NCBI RefSeq assembly: GCF_036634175.1
Contig: NZ_JAZIFX010000001.1
Location: forward strand, 3,906,001 to 3,970,000
DNA: 64,000 nucleotides
Reading direction: 5' to 3'
Origin: Streptomyces sp. P9-A2
Lineage (GTDB): Bacteria; Actinomycetota; Actinomycetes; Streptomycetales; Streptomycetaceae
The stretch's first letter is position 1, and each line of letters opens with the position of its first letter. The notes under the pieces were generated by a model. It was not told the DNA's origin. It did no database searches and was given only the letters and a program-made list of their open reading frames with translations. The translations under genes and the position numbers were made by a program. Below, piece by piece: positions 17,357-27,334 of the stretch.

Positions 17357-17590
17357 GCCGCCTCCGCTCATGACCCGCCTCACCCCCCTCCCGACGGTTC
17401 TGACGCTGTCCCGGCGTTACCCACTCCCCCACTGTGGCACCCGTCACTGACATCGCAATGCCGGTGGGCCAAGTGCGCGGGACGCTTGCGCGGCACCCTA
17501 GTTGGGGCTCCGGCCCTCGTCAGCCGGATAGCGCATCGGTCACTCGATGGAATGGCTCAGGGGAAAGGTGGATGACGAACGGCAAGGATC

Positions 17591-17622
17591 GGGCCCCGGA
17601 TCCTGAGACGGATCCGGGGCCC
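17591..17622 (-). terminator. Terminator after purD
   Basis: Perfect 13-bp stem gggccccggatcc/ggatccggggccc with a 6-nt loop, 118 bp after the purD stop. The rest of 17384-17739 holds no recognisable gene. Confidence 0.8.
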
Positions 17623-17739
17623 CTGAGGTTGAGTGCCGTTCGTGGCGCGGCCCGACGGCGCGCCCGCACGGTCGACCTGCGCCGGCCGCGCGAGCCACCG
17701 CTGAGCGGCAGGGGCCCGCGCGGGCCCGCGCAAGAGTCC

Positions 17740-19002
<1,263 letters not shown>

Positions 19003-19185
19003 GGGAGTCAGCCTAACGGGAGTCGAGGGTTTGCCTTGTACGGGCTTCCGAAGGACCGGGCCGAACCCGTTCGTGGCTTCCTCCAACCCGGACGCCGGCC
19101 GGGCAGACCCCACCCGGGTCACCGGGCCGCTGCCACCGGGCTCTGTTTCCGGGTCGCCGTCGCCGGTTCTCCGCCACCGGGCGCT

Positions 19186-21570
19186 CTACTCGTTCGTGAT
19201 CTCCTCGACCACCGTCGCGCCGAGTTCCCGGACGATCAGCTCCTTCCCGGAGAGGGCGGACTCGTCCAGGTCGGGGTCGTCGTCCTCCGGGGTGTCGTCC
19301 TCGGGGGAGACGGGGGGCGGCGGCTCCGGGGCGTAGGGCCGGGACGCCGGGCCGGGGGCAGGCGCGGGTGCGGAGGAGGCCGTCGGGGCGCCGCCCGACC
19401 GCGCGGAGGCGGAAGGACCGGCCGGGGCAGCCGGGCCCGGGGTCTCCGAAGGGCCCGACGGCTGGGAGGCGCCGGGGCGCTGACCGGCACCGGCACCCGC
19501 ACCCCCGTACCCGCCGCCCATGCCCCCGGCGCCACTGTCGGAGCCGTACCCCGCACCGCCACCCCGGCCGCCGACGGGGCCGGAGCCCGGGGCCTGAGCC
19601 GCCGCACCGCCCCCGGAGGGGTCGACCACGGCCTCGATCCTCCACTGCACGTTGAACTGCTCGGCCAGGGCCTGCCGCAGTACGTCCTCGCTGCCGCTGC
19701 TCAGGAAGTTGTCCCGCGCGCCGGAGTTCACGAAGCCGATCTGGAGGATCGTCCCGTCGAACCCGGTCACCTGGGCGTTCTGGCTGAGCAGGATCCAGGT
19801 GAAGCGCCGACGGTTCTTGATCACTTCAAGGATGTTCGGCCAGAGCGTCCGGGGGTCGAGCCCGCTGCCGCCTCCTCCGGAGGGCGCGGGGGCCGACGGA
19901 GGCGCGGACGCGAAGGCGGGTGCGGGCGCCGGGGTGGGAGCGGGGGCGCTCGGAGCAACCGGAGCCTGCCCTCCTCCCGCCGCGGCGGCCGTGGGCCAGC
20001 CACCGGGCCGCCGCCCGCCCCCGGCGGAGGCGGCGGTGGGCCAGGCGCCGGGAGCCGGCGCACTGGGCGGCGCGGGCGCACTCGACGCCGCGGCCGGAGC
20101 CTGAACCGGAGCTGCCGGAGCCGGTGCAGGAGGTACAGGTGCCTGTGCCTGTGCCTGTACCTGTGCAGGCGCCGCGGCCGGAGGCTGCTGAGCCGCGGCC
20201 GCTGCCGCCCCCGGCCCCTGCACGGGCTGCTGAGGCTGATCGGGCGCGGGCGCACCCTGCCCCCGTACCGCCGCCCGGGCCGCGGCCGGACCGCCCCCCG
20301 GCGCGACCGAAGCCGGCGGGACCGGCGCCCCCGCACCACCGCCGTGCCCCTCGGCCCCGGGCACGTACCCCATGGCGGGCATACCGGCTGCGGAACCGCC
20401 CGCCGAGAAGTTCACACCGCGCTCGATCCGGTCCAGGCGGGCCATGACCGACCGCTCGTCGCCGTACGCGGCGGGCAGCAGCACGCGCGCGCAGATCAGC
20501 TCGAGCTGGAGCCGGGGCGAGGTGGCGCCCCGCATCTCGGTGAGCCCCTCGTTGACGAGGTCGGCGGCACGGCTGAGCTCGGCGGCGCCGAAGATGCCGG
20601 CCTGGGCCTGCATCCGCTCGACGACATCGGCGGGAACGTCGATGAGCCCCTTCTCCGCGGCGTCCGGAACCGCGGCGAGGATCACCAGGTCCCGGAGCCG
20701 CTCGAGCAGGTCGGTGACGAACCGCCGCGGGTCGTTGCCCCCCTCGATCACACGGTCGACGACCTCGAAGGCCGCGGCACCGTCCCCCGTGGCGAAGGCC
20801 TCGACCACGGAGTCGAGCAGCGAGCCGTCCGTGTACCCGAGCAGGGAGGTGGCCATGGCGTACGTCACACCGTCGGAACCGGCACTCGCGAGCAGCTGGT
20901 CCATGACGGACATGGAGTCACGCACGGAGCCCGCGCCGGCCCGCACGACGAGCGGCAGCACTCCCTCTTCCACGTGGCTGTTCTCCTGCCCGCACACCTC
21001 GCCGAGGTAGTCCCTCAGGACCCCCGGCGGCACCAGCCGGAACGGATAGTGGTGCGTACGCGACCGGATCGTCCCGATGACCTTCTCGGGCTCGGTGGTC
21101 GCGAAGATGAACTTCAGATGCTCCGGAGGCTCCTCGACGACCTTGAGCAGGGCGTTGAAGCCCTGCGGGGAGACCATGTGGGCCTCGTCGATGATGTAGA
21201 TCTTGTACCGGCTGCCGGCGGGCCCGAAGAACGCCTTCTCGCGCAGGTCACGGGCGTCGTCCACACCACCGTGGGAGGCGGCGTCGATCTCGATGACGTC
21301 GATCGAACCGGGCCCGTTGCGCGCGAGGTCCTGACAGGACTGGCACTCACCGCACGGCGTCGGCGTGGGACCCTGCTCGCAGTTCAGGCACCGGGCGAGA
21401 ATGCGCGCGCTGGTCGTCTTGCCACAGCCTCGCGGACCACTGAACAGGTACGCGTGATTGACCCGGTTGTTCCGCAGCGCCTGCTGCAACGGGTCGGTGA
21501 CATGTTCCTGCCCGATGACCTCGGCGAACGACTCCGGGCGATAACGGCGGTACAGCGCGAGAGACGACAC
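19186..21570 (-). CDS. dnaX: DNA polymerase III subunits gamma and tau DnaX
   Basis: Clamp-loader ATPase. Residues 1-370 form the AAA+ core: MSSLALYRRYRPESFAEVIG, Walker A FSGPRGCGKTTSARILA, zinc cysteines in CLNCEQ and CGECQSC, Walker B YIIDEAHMVS, sensor ATTEPEKV and the arginine-finger region GTIRSRTHHYPF. The helical domain follows. From about 400 to 600 is an Ala/Pro/Gln-rich tether with a QAQAQA stretch from a repeated gtgcct word. Then comes a tau-like domain (LDPRTLWPNILEVIKNRRRF) and an acidic C terminus. The total of 794 residues is long but usual for Streptomyces. The GTG start at 21570 has no clear ribosome-binding site; TATAAC lies 9 bp upstream, so a leaderless transcript is possible. 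Confidence 0.96.
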   Translation of the reverse strand: MSSLALYRRYRPESFAEVIGQEHVTDPLQQALRNNRVNHAYLFSGPRGCGKTTSARILARCLNCEQGPTPTPCGECQSCQDLARNGPGSIDVIEIDAASHGGVDDARDLREKAFFGPAGSRYKIYIIDEAHMVSPQGFNALLKVVEEPPEHLKFIFATTEPEKVIGTIRSRTHHYPFRLVPPGVLRDYLGEVCGQENSHVEEGVLPLVVRAGAGSVRDSMSVMDQLLASAGSDGVTYAMATSLLGYTDGSLLDSVVEAFATGDGAAAFEVVDRVIEGGNDPRRFVTDLLERLRDLVILAAVPDAAEKGLIDVPADVVERMQAQAGIFGAAELSRAADLVNEGLTEMRGATSPRLQLELICARVLLPAAYGDERSVMARLDRIERGVNFSAGGSAAGMPAMGYVPGAEGHGGGAGAPVPPASVAPGGGPAAARAAVRGQGAPAPDQPQQPVQGPGAAAAAAQQPPAAAPAQVQAQAQAPVPPAPAPAAPVQAPAAASSAPAPPSAPAPGAWPTAASAGGGRRPGGWPTAAAAGGGQAPVAPSAPAPTPAPAPAFASAPPSAPAPSGGGGSGLDPRTLWPNILEVIKNRRRFTWILLSQNAQVTGFDGTILQIGFVNSGARDNFLSSGSEDVLRQALAEQFNVQWRIEAVVDPSGGGAAAQAPGSGPVGGRGGGAGYGSDSGAGGMGGGYGGAGAGAGQRPGASQPSGPSETPGPAAPAGPSASARSGGAPTASSAPAPAPGPASRPYAPEPPPPVSPEDDTPEDDDPDLDESALSGKELIVRELGATVVEEITNE

Positions 21571-21642
21571 GCCTACGAGGTTATAGGCGCCCACCGACAA
21601 CCCACCCCGCCCCGCCCCACGGCGGAGGGACGGCACACGAAA

Positions 21643-21733
21643 GCGCCCCCCACGCACCCGCCAGAGCCGACCTACCCTTGCTGCCTTCCGGCCCTGGGGG
21701 AGTTCAGTCAGATAGCGCCACGTGAGGGGCTGC
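21643..21733 (-). ncRNA. ffs: Signal recognition particle RNA (small bacterial type)
   Basis: The minus strand contains GGGCCGGAAGGCAGCAAGGG, the conserved apical SRP motif (GGAAG tetraloop region and the symmetric loop that binds Ffh). It is closed by pairing of CCCCTCACG near the 5' end with CGTGGGGGG near the 3' end. The length of about 91 nt fits the short actinobacterial form. It lies just upstream of dnaX on the same strand. The ends are inferred from base pairing. Confidence 0.88.
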
Positions 21734-21806
21734 GCACAGGCTACCCCATGTCACGGGGGCAGAACGAGTTCGCAAGCACTCCTTCGGGTCATGTAATGTT
21801 CCTCCC

Positions 21807-21894
21807 GGAGGATTCGCCTAGTGGCCTAGGGCGCACGCTTGGAAAGCGTGTTGGGGGCAACCCCTCAAGGGTTCGAATCCCTTATCCTCCGCCA
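21807..21894 (+). tRNA. tRNA-Ser(GGA)
   Basis: Class II tRNA: acceptor GGAGGAT/ATCCTCC, anticodon stem CACGC/GCGTG with loop TTGGAAA (anticodon GGA), a long variable arm (ttgggggcaacccctc) and T arm AAGGG-TTCGAAT-CCCTT. The 3' CCA is encoded (21892-21894). Its 3' part doubles as the left copy of an 84-bp direct repeat. Confidence 0.97.
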
Positions 21895-21921
21895 GTGCCT
21901 CACCGGGCACGAAATCGAAGG
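21838..21921 (+). repeat. Left attachment-site repeat
   Basis: Covers the tRNA-Ser anticodon loop through the CCA and the first arm of its terminator. The junction differs from the right copy only beyond 21921 (c against g). Confidence 0.85.
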
Positions 21922-21953
21922 CCCCGACCGGGAAACCGGACGGGGCCTTCGGC
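21917..21953 (+). terminator. Terminator after tRNA-Ser
   Basis: Imperfect stem gaaggccccg.../...cggggccttc with a short internal loop, 23 bp after the tRNA. Its first arm begins inside the 84-bp repeat, so the hairpin was recreated by element-derived sequence. Confidence 0.75.
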
Positions 21954-21999
21954 GTTCCTCCGTACCCTCGCACCGAGGGCACGACCGCCGACCGACTCC

Positions 22000-22485
22000 T
22001 CAGATCTGCACCACGTGCACGTCCTTGGCGTCCAGAGCCTTCAGATAGGCATCGAGGTCGGCCGGATCGCTGGTGAAGACCACGGCACTGCCGTGTCGGG
22101 CCGCCGTCAGAGCCACCAGGGCATCCACGGCGTCCGGCCGCTTCTTCGGGGGCAGCTCTGCCGCACCAAGGGCGCTTCCGATGCGCTGCCATTCGGTGAT
22201 GTCCGGGCCGGTGGCGCACATGATGCAGGCCGTCTGCCCCACGCTGGTGGGGCGCATGGCTGGGGCCGAACTACGAGCCTGCGGCACCGTGCAGTCCTTC
22301 ATCACCCCGGCCAAGGCATGCACCGTGGCGGGGCTGGGCCGCCAGACTTGTGCCAGTACCGGTCCGAGCACGAGCGCCCGATGCGGCGTGCCCTGGAGGC
22401 CGGCGTGCAGACGCACGGCCTTCGCCTTGCGATCCGCGAGCGCAATCAGCATGCCGGTGTCGTAGACCGGCACCCGGGCAGTCAC
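22000..22485 (-). CDS. PIN-domain toxin (VapC-like)
   Basis: A 161-residue protein with a PIN-like acidic pattern. Asp9 lies in VPVYDTGMLIALAD, a central Glu/Asp region in GPDITEWQRIG, an acidic pair in RPDAVDALVALTAARHG and a final Asp in VVFTSDPADLDAYL. PIN toxins are Mg-dependent RNases that often cleave tRNA or rRNA. The GTG start overlaps the upstream RHH gene by 4 bp (GTGA), the usual arrangement of an antitoxin-toxin operon. It is carried within the tRNA-Ser mini-element, where it could act as an addiction module. Confidence 0.8.
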   Translation of the reverse strand: MTARVPVYDTGMLIALADRKAKAVRLHAGLQGTPHRALVLGPVLAQVWRPSPATVHALAGVMKDCTVPQARSSAPAMRPTSVGQTACIMCATGPDITEWQRIGSALGAAELPPKKRPDAVDALVALTAARHGSAVVFTSDPADLDAYLKALDAKDVHVVQI

Positions 22486-22808
22486 GCCGCGTTACCGGAT
22501 CGGGTAGCAGGACCATCTGCGCCATAGACGAGCCCCATGGCCTCCTGCACCTCCTGCCGCTCTTGCTCCGTGAGGTCGTCGTCAGCGACTTCAGGCAGCG
22601 GTGCCAGTGCCGCAGCCTCCGCCTCAGCTGCCGCGATCACCGCGTCAAGTCGGGCGAACTGCGCCTCGGCCGCTTCCGCCTCGGCCATCTGCCGGGTCGC
22701 AGCGTTGACGAGATAAGCGGAAACATCCATGCCGGCCCGCTCCGCGTGAGTCCGGATGCGCTCGGCATGATCACTGTCCAGGCTGATACTGATCCTCGTC
22801 TTCGGCAT
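22482..22808 (-). CDS. Ribbon-helix-helix antitoxin-like protein
   Basis: A 108-residue protein. The N terminus PKTRISISLDSDHAERIRTH has the beta strand and first helix of a CopG-type ribbon-helix-helix. It is followed by ERAGMDVSAYLVNAATRQM (second helix) and an acidic, Ala/Glu-rich helical tail that would bind the PIN partner. The start ATG at 22808 lies next to an imperfect palindrome (GTATgACGCGTatTAC, about 22815-22830), a plausible autoregulatory site. Confidence 0.8.
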   Translation of the reverse strand: MPKTRISISLDSDHAERIRTHAERAGMDVSAYLVNAATRQMAEAEAAEAQFARLDAVIAAAEAEAAALAPLPEVADDDLTEQERQEVQEAMGLVYGADGPATRSGNAA

Positions 22809-23039
22809 ACCAGAAGTGTATGACGCGTATTACGACCCCGCCAGGCATTCCTCCCGACGAAGGCCGGCGACTCAGGCTGTCACGACTCGACCACGGTCGC
22901 CCGAGCTCTGCCCGACAAGGTTCGCGGTCTCAGTCCTGGTCTCGTTCACCGCTGTACGGCGCCATCCGACCGTGCGGCAGTTCCGTCACCCGCCGCAGAC
23001 CATGACGCACCTGATCGCCGCCGGACGGCCTGACGAAGA

Positions 23040-23123
23040 CTTGGAAAGCGTGTTGGGGGCAACCCCTCAAGGGTTCGAATCCCTTATCCTCCGCCAGTGC
23101 CTCACCGGGCACGAAATCGAAGG
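23040..23123 (+). repeat. Right attachment-site repeat (3' half of tRNA-Ser)
   Basis: Exact copy of 21838-21921. It lacks the 5' half of the tRNA, so it is not a functional gene. Confidence 0.85.
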
Positions 23124-23155
23124 GCCCCGCAGCTTGCTGCGGGGCCCTTCGACGT
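23118..23155 (+). terminator. Terminator at the right repeat
   Basis: Strong stem cgaagggccccgcag/ctgcggggcccttcg around a short loop. Probably the original chromosomal terminator of the tRNA-Ser gene before insertion. From 23156 to 23470 nothing recognisable is seen. Confidence 0.8.
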
Positions 23156-23471
23156 TCCGGAAGGATGTGTCGCCCTCGCCTGGAACCGTGCATCGCCGAC
23201 TGCCCCGCCACGGCCGAACCAGCACGACTTGATCTTCACGACCGGTCATCGTTGCGCTGAACCGCCGAACGAAGCCCGCAAGCCGCCCACCCCACCGGCT
23301 CGCACATGCCATTGACGCCGGCCAGGCCATCACCGTCCAGCGCGTCGCCGCCCCGGACGACCGAACCGTGCGCACCCTCACCTCCGCCCCGGCCACCCAC
23401 GAGGCGCCGAGCGTTTTTCGCCCCTTCCCTCATTCCACAGCGTCATGAGCGGCACGCCCCGAACGAAAGGG

Positions 23472-23514
23472 AAGATGGTATCGACAGGGATAGTATCCCG
23501 ATTGAAACTATCTT
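23472..23514 (+). promoter_or_regulatory. Concentric dyad operator upstream of the ATPase gene
   Basis: An inner odd palindrome GGGATAGTATCCC (23487-23499) is nested inside outer arms AAGATGGTATC (23472-23482) and GAAACTATCTT (23504-23514). Both share the same centre at 23493. The element ends 16 bp before the start codon and overlaps the likely core promoter, so a symmetric regulator probably represses this gene. Confidence 0.6.
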
Positions 23515-23530
23515 CTACGGAAGGTCCGCC

Positions 23531-24952
23531 ATGCGCCGCTTCATCGGACGGGGCCGCGAGCTGAACATCCTCGGCAACGCCTTGCAGGCGGTTCATGATG
23601 CCGTCGGGTCGGCGAAACCCGGCCAGTGCATCCTCATGCGCGGACGAAGGCGGGTCGGCAAGTCCAGCCTCGTCGAGGAATTCCTCCAGCGCACCGAGGC
23701 GCCGTACCTTTTCTTCACCGCGGCGGGCGGCACCGCGGAGGACGAGCTGACGGAGTTGCTCGATGCCGTCGCCAGATCCACCCTTCCGGAGCGGGAACTG
23801 TTCTCGGAGGAGACCCCGGAGCAGTGGAACGCGGCATTCCGGCTGCTCGCGGAGCTCCTTCCCGACGACAGCCCAAGCGTGGTCGTCATCGATGAGGTGC
23901 CGTATCTCATGGATCGCGTCGACGCCTTCGAGGGCATGCTCCAGCGGGCGTGGGACCGCCTGCTCAGCCGCAAACCCGTGCTCCTCCTCCTGGTCGGATC
24001 CGACCTGTCGATGATGGAGTCGCTGAACAGCTACGACCGCCCCTTCCACCAGCGGGGCCGGGAAATGGTCGTGGGGCCGCTGAACCCGGCCGACATCGGC
24101 GAGATGCTCGGTCTTCCGCCCGCCGCCGCCTTCGACGCCGCCTTGATCACGGGCGGTCTCCCGCTGATCTGTGCGGAGTGGCGGCCCGGAGCGGACGTCT
24201 GGGAGTTCCTCCGTGACTCGCTGGACAACCCGACCTCGGCACTGCTGGTCTCCGCCGAGCGCTCCCTGGCCGCGGAGTTCCCACCACAGGCGATGAGCAG
24301 GGAAGTCCTGCGGGCCATCGGAAGCGGGGAGCGAACCTTCACCAACATCGCGCGCGCCGCCGGCGGCATCGCCCACACCACTCTCACCCGGGCCACGGAC
24401 GTCCTGACCGAGAAGCGGGTGGTGGCAGCCGAACTACCCCTCTCGCTGCGGCCGTCGAGGGAACGGCGCTACCGAGTTGCCGACCCTTATCTGCGGTTCT
24501 GGCTCGCGTTCCTGGATCCGCATATGGCGGAAATCGAACGGATGCGGGGAGACCTCACGCTGAGCCGGATCAAGGAGCGGTGGACGAGCTGGCGGGGCCG
24601 TGCGGTCGAACCCCTGGTCCGGGAATCCCTCGCACGCCTCCTGCCGGACGGGCTCCTGCCCGCCGCCCCGGCGATCGGCGGTTACTGGACCCGCAGCAAC
24701 GACATCGAAATCGACCTGGTGGGCGCCGATCGGCAGCCGGTGGCGAAGCAGTTGCTCTTCCTCGGCTCGGTCAAGTGGCTGGAGAATTCCGCGTTCGACG
24801 ACCACGACCTTGCCGCGCTGCAGAAGCACCGGGCCGCGATCACCGACGAGCCGGTACCGCTCGTGGCGGTCTCACGCAACGGAACCAGCTGTTCCGGGCT
24901 CCGGGCGGCATACGGACCCGACGTACTGCTCAGCGCCTGGCGCAGGGCATGA
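23531..24952 (+). CDS. AAA-type ATPase with DUF234-like C-terminal domain
   Basis: A 473-residue protein of the archaeal-ATPase type. Walker A is LMRGRRRVGKSSLVEEF (about residue 40) and Walker B VVVIDEVPYLMDRVD (about 117). A sensor region LLLLVGSDLSMMESL and a winged-helix segment (GGIAHTTLTRATDVLTEKRV) follow, then DPYLRFWLAFLDPH. The C-terminal DUF234-like part has SNDIEIDLVG and LFLGSVKWL, a D...SxK spacing reminiscent of PD-(D/E)XK nucleases. The role of these proteins is unknown; links to mobile elements and toxin-like functions are often suggested. ATG 23531 follows GGAAGG. It sits just beyond the mini-element. Confidence 0.85.
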   Translation: MRRFIGRGRELNILGNALQAVHDAVGSAKPGQCILMRGRRRVGKSSLVEEFLQRTEAPYLFFTAAGGTAEDELTELLDAVARSTLPERELFSEETPEQWNAAFRLLAELLPDDSPSVVVIDEVPYLMDRVDAFEGMLQRAWDRLLSRKPVLLLLVGSDLSMMESLNSYDRPFHQRGREMVVGPLNPADIGEMLGLPPAAAFDAALITGGLPLICAEWRPGADVWEFLRDSLDNPTSALLVSAERSLAAEFPPQAMSREVLRAIGSGERTFTNIARAAGGIAHTTLTRATDVLTEKRVVAAELPLSLRPSRERRYRVADPYLRFWLAFLDPHMAEIERMRGDLTLSRIKERWTSWRGRAVEPLVRESLARLLPDGLLPAAPAIGGYWTRSNDIEIDLVGADRQPVAKQLLFLGSVKWLENSAFDDHDLAALQKHRAAITDEPVPLVAVSRNGTSCSGLRAAYGPDVLLSAWRRA

Positions 24953-25127
24953 CCAGGGCCTGGGCTCCCCCGGTTGCAGTTCTGGTCGCATTCGCCTCCA
25001 TCCGGCACCGTCCGGACGGGGGAGGACACCAGGGGGCGCCCGCGTCGAACGCCGCCGGCACGCCCGCGAGTCCCTCGCCTCCGGTAAGGCGGCGGACCGC
25101 CGCTCGCGGCTGATCGCATGGGCGAGA

Positions 25128-25155
25128 ATCGGGAAGGGGGAAGGGGGAAGGGGGA
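25128..25155. repeat. GGGGGAA heptamer repeat
   Basis: Three to four tandem gggggaa units, ending 20 bp before the PAS/SpoIIE gene start and just ahead of its ribosome-binding site. The interval 24953-25127 shows no gene. Confidence 0.75.
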
Positions 25156-25174
25156 ACCGGACAGGAGAGCTTTT

Positions 25175-26418
25175 GTGGCCACACCGCGGATCGACTACCG
25201 GGCGTTGTTCGCCGTGCTGCCCAGCCCTTGCCTGGTGCTGGACCCCGACCTGGTGATCGTCGAGGCCAACGAGGCCTACCTGCGGGTCACGGACCGGGCC
25301 CGGGAAGAGCTGCTCGGCCGGCACCTCTTCGCCGTCTACCCGGACAATCCGGCGGATCCGGACGCCGACGGGGTGCGCAATCTGCGGGCCTCCCTGCGGC
25401 GGGTCGTCCGCTCGAAGGAACCGGACACGATGGCGGTGCAGAAGTACGACATCCCGGTCTCCGGCCGCCCGGGAGTGTTCCAGGAGAAGTGGTGGTCGCC
25501 CCTCAACACACCCGTCCTCGGAGCCGACGGAGAGGTGCGGTGGATCATCCACCGGGTGGAGGACATGACCGAGTTCGTGCTGACCCGCCCCCTCCACCCC
25601 AGGCCGGACGACCCGAGCGGGGAACACCGGGCGATGGAGGCCGAACTGTTCACGCGGGCGCAGGAACTCCAGGACCTCAACGAGGAACTCCGCGAGGCCC
25701 ACGACCGGGAACGCCGTACCGCCCTCGCCCTCCAGGAAGTCATGCTGCGCTCTCCGGACCTGGCGGGCCATCGCGAGATCGCCGTGCGCTACCTGCCCGC
25801 CACCCGGTCCCTCAACGTCTGCGGCGACTGGTACGACGTGGTGGACCTGTCCGACGACCGGTTCACCGTCGCGGTCGGCGACGTGGTCGGCCACGGCCTG
25901 GAGGCCGCCGCCGTCATGGGCATGCTCCGCAGCGCCCTGTCCGCCGCCGTCCGCGCCATCGACGAACCCGGCAAAGCGATGGACGTCCTGAGCCGGTACG
26001 CCCGCACCTTCGAAGACGCGCTGGCCACGACCGCGGCCAAAGCCGTCGTCGACACCCGCCACCGGCGCATCACCTACACCAGCGCCGGCCACCCCCCGCC
26101 CCTCCTGGCCCGGCCGGACGGCACCGTCACCCTGCTCGACGAGGCCACCGACCCTCCCCTGGGCGTCCTCGCCGACCTCAGCACCCCGCGCCCCAGGCCA
26201 CGGTGCCCTACACCCCGGGCGACACCCTCGTGCTCTACACCGACGGGCTCATCGAACGCCGCGGCGAGGACATCGACGCCGGCCTGCACCGCCTCACCGA
26301 GGCCCTCGGCCATCACACGTCCCTCGGCCCCGACCAACTGGCCGACACCCTGCTCACCCGCCTCGGCGTGGCCGACGGCGGACGAGACGACGTGGCTCTG
26401 ATCGTCGTCCGCCTGTAA
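25175..26418 (+). pseudogene. PAS-SpoIIE (PP2C-type) phosphatase, frameshifted
   Basis: GTG 25175 follows ggagag. The first about 340 residues encode a PAS domain (VLPSPCLVLDPDLVIVEANE, LGRHLFAVYPDNP) and a coiled-coil linker (AQELQDLNEELREAHDRER). The SpoIIE phosphatase core has GDWYDVVDL and VGDVVGHGLEAAAVMG, with metal-binding Asp residues. After LADLSTPRP near 26190 the frame is lost. The expected continuation (YTPGDTLVLYTDGLIERRG ... DDVALIVVRL) is in the next frame and ends at 26418. One extra C in the run at 26191-26194 would restore a full protein. This is either a real mutation or a homopolymer error; if intact, it would be a phosphatase for anti-anti-sigma signalling. Confidence 0.8.
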
Positions 26419-26441
26419 ACCCGCCCCTGCCCGCTCGGCGC

Positions 26442-26590
26442 CATGAGGTTCCACGTCTCATGAACCGCATCGATGTCCTCGAGGGCATGCTCCGGCGGTC
26501 AGGGCCGCGACTCCGGCCAAGAACGAGCCCCTTCGTCCTCATCCGCTCTCCAGGCGGATCGCTGCGCTCACACGTCATCGACCGGCCGGA
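26442..26590 (+). pseudogene. Fragment of a DUF234-type ATPase gene
   Basis: The sequence starting atgaggttccacgtctcatg encodes EVPRLMNRIDVLEGML. It aligns with DEVPYLMDRVDAFEGML of the ATPase at 23531-24952 (about 80% nucleotide identity over roughly 55 bp). It then continues with weaker, frame-shifted similarity through PFVLIRSP. No other part of such a gene is present here. The rest of 26591-26898 is an AT-richer leader region with TAAAAT-like -10 words and no gene. Confidence 0.65.
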
Positions 26591-26898
26591 GCCCCGGCCC
26601 TCGCGTGGGGAGCCGCGGGCGTCCGCCGGGGGCCACGGAGGCGGCCGGCGGGAACGGCACCGAGCGGGAACGGCACAGGGGAGGAAATGAAAACAACCCG
26701 TCAGGAGAGACTCCTTCTCTCAAGAACGGGTAAAGTGAGAGTAAAATACGAAGTAGGCAATTGCGGCGAGGGTCGCATCACCCCGTCTCCGCTCGTTCGG
26801 CAGGTTTTCCTCCCACAGGACTACCGCGACCCTCTCCTACCGAGGTCCAATGGTGGGGTTCAGCCCTTCGCGCCCGCGCCGGTCGGAAGAGGTACGCA

Positions 26899-27330
26899 AT
26901 GGATCCGTGGCTGATCTGGTTGATCATCGCAGCCGTGCTGGCTGTGGCGGAGATCTTCACTCTCACCGCCGCGCTCGGAATGCTGAGTGCCGCCGCACTG
27001 GTCACGGCGGGGTGCGCCGCACTGGGACTTTCGCCGCCCTTCCAGCTCCTGGTGTTCGCCGTCGTCGCCACCGTCACCGTGCTGTTCGTGCGCCCCCTCG
27101 CGGTACGTCACGTGCTCCAGCCCCAGGTGGCGCGATTCGGTATAGACGCCCTGGTCGGCAAGGCCGCCTATGTCGTCTCGGAGGTGTCGGGGCTGGGCGG
27201 CAGGGTACGTATCGACGGCGAGGAGTGGACGGCCCGCGCCTATGACGAGACGCTGGTGATTCCTCCCGGCAAGACCGTCGATGTCATAGAGATCAGTGGC
27301 ACCACAGCTTTCGTCTACCCCCGGGACTGA
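26899..27330 (+). CDS. NfeD-like membrane protein
   Basis: A 143-residue protein with membrane segments at about residues 3-70 (PWLIWLIIAAVLAVAEIFTL, LVTAGCAALGL, LLVFAVVATVTVLFVRPL). A C-terminal OB-fold follows (GIDALVGKAAYVVSEVSGLG and RVRIDGEEWTARA), the short NfeD form. NfeD partners flotillin-like SPFH proteins in membrane microdomains. The ATG at 26899 is preferred over the longer frame because the protein then begins MDPWLIW with gaagagg upstream. The flotillin-like gene starts 4 bp after its stop. Confidence 0.9.
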   Translation: MDPWLIWLIIAAVLAVAEIFTLTAALGMLSAAALVTAGCAALGLSPPFQLLVFAVVATVTVLFVRPLAVRHVLQPQVARFGIDALVGKAAYVVSEVSGLGGRVRIDGEEWTARAYDETLVIPPGKTVDVIEISGTTAFVYPRD

Positions 27331-27334
27331 AAAA

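Larger units (their letters stand above)
21838..23123. mobile_element. tRNA-Ser-integrated mini-element bounded by 84-bp direct repeats
   Basis: An 84-bp sequence starting inside the tRNA-Ser anticodon loop (21838-21921) is repeated without mismatch at 23040-23123. The left copy belongs to the intact tRNA; the right copy is a 3'-half tRNA followed by its own terminator. This is the standard footprint of tyrosine-integrase insertion at a tRNA. The 1.2-kb interior carries only a toxin-antitoxin-like pair on the minus strand and no integrase, replication or transfer genes. It is therefore a remnant or a non-autonomous element moved in trans. Confidence 0.8.
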
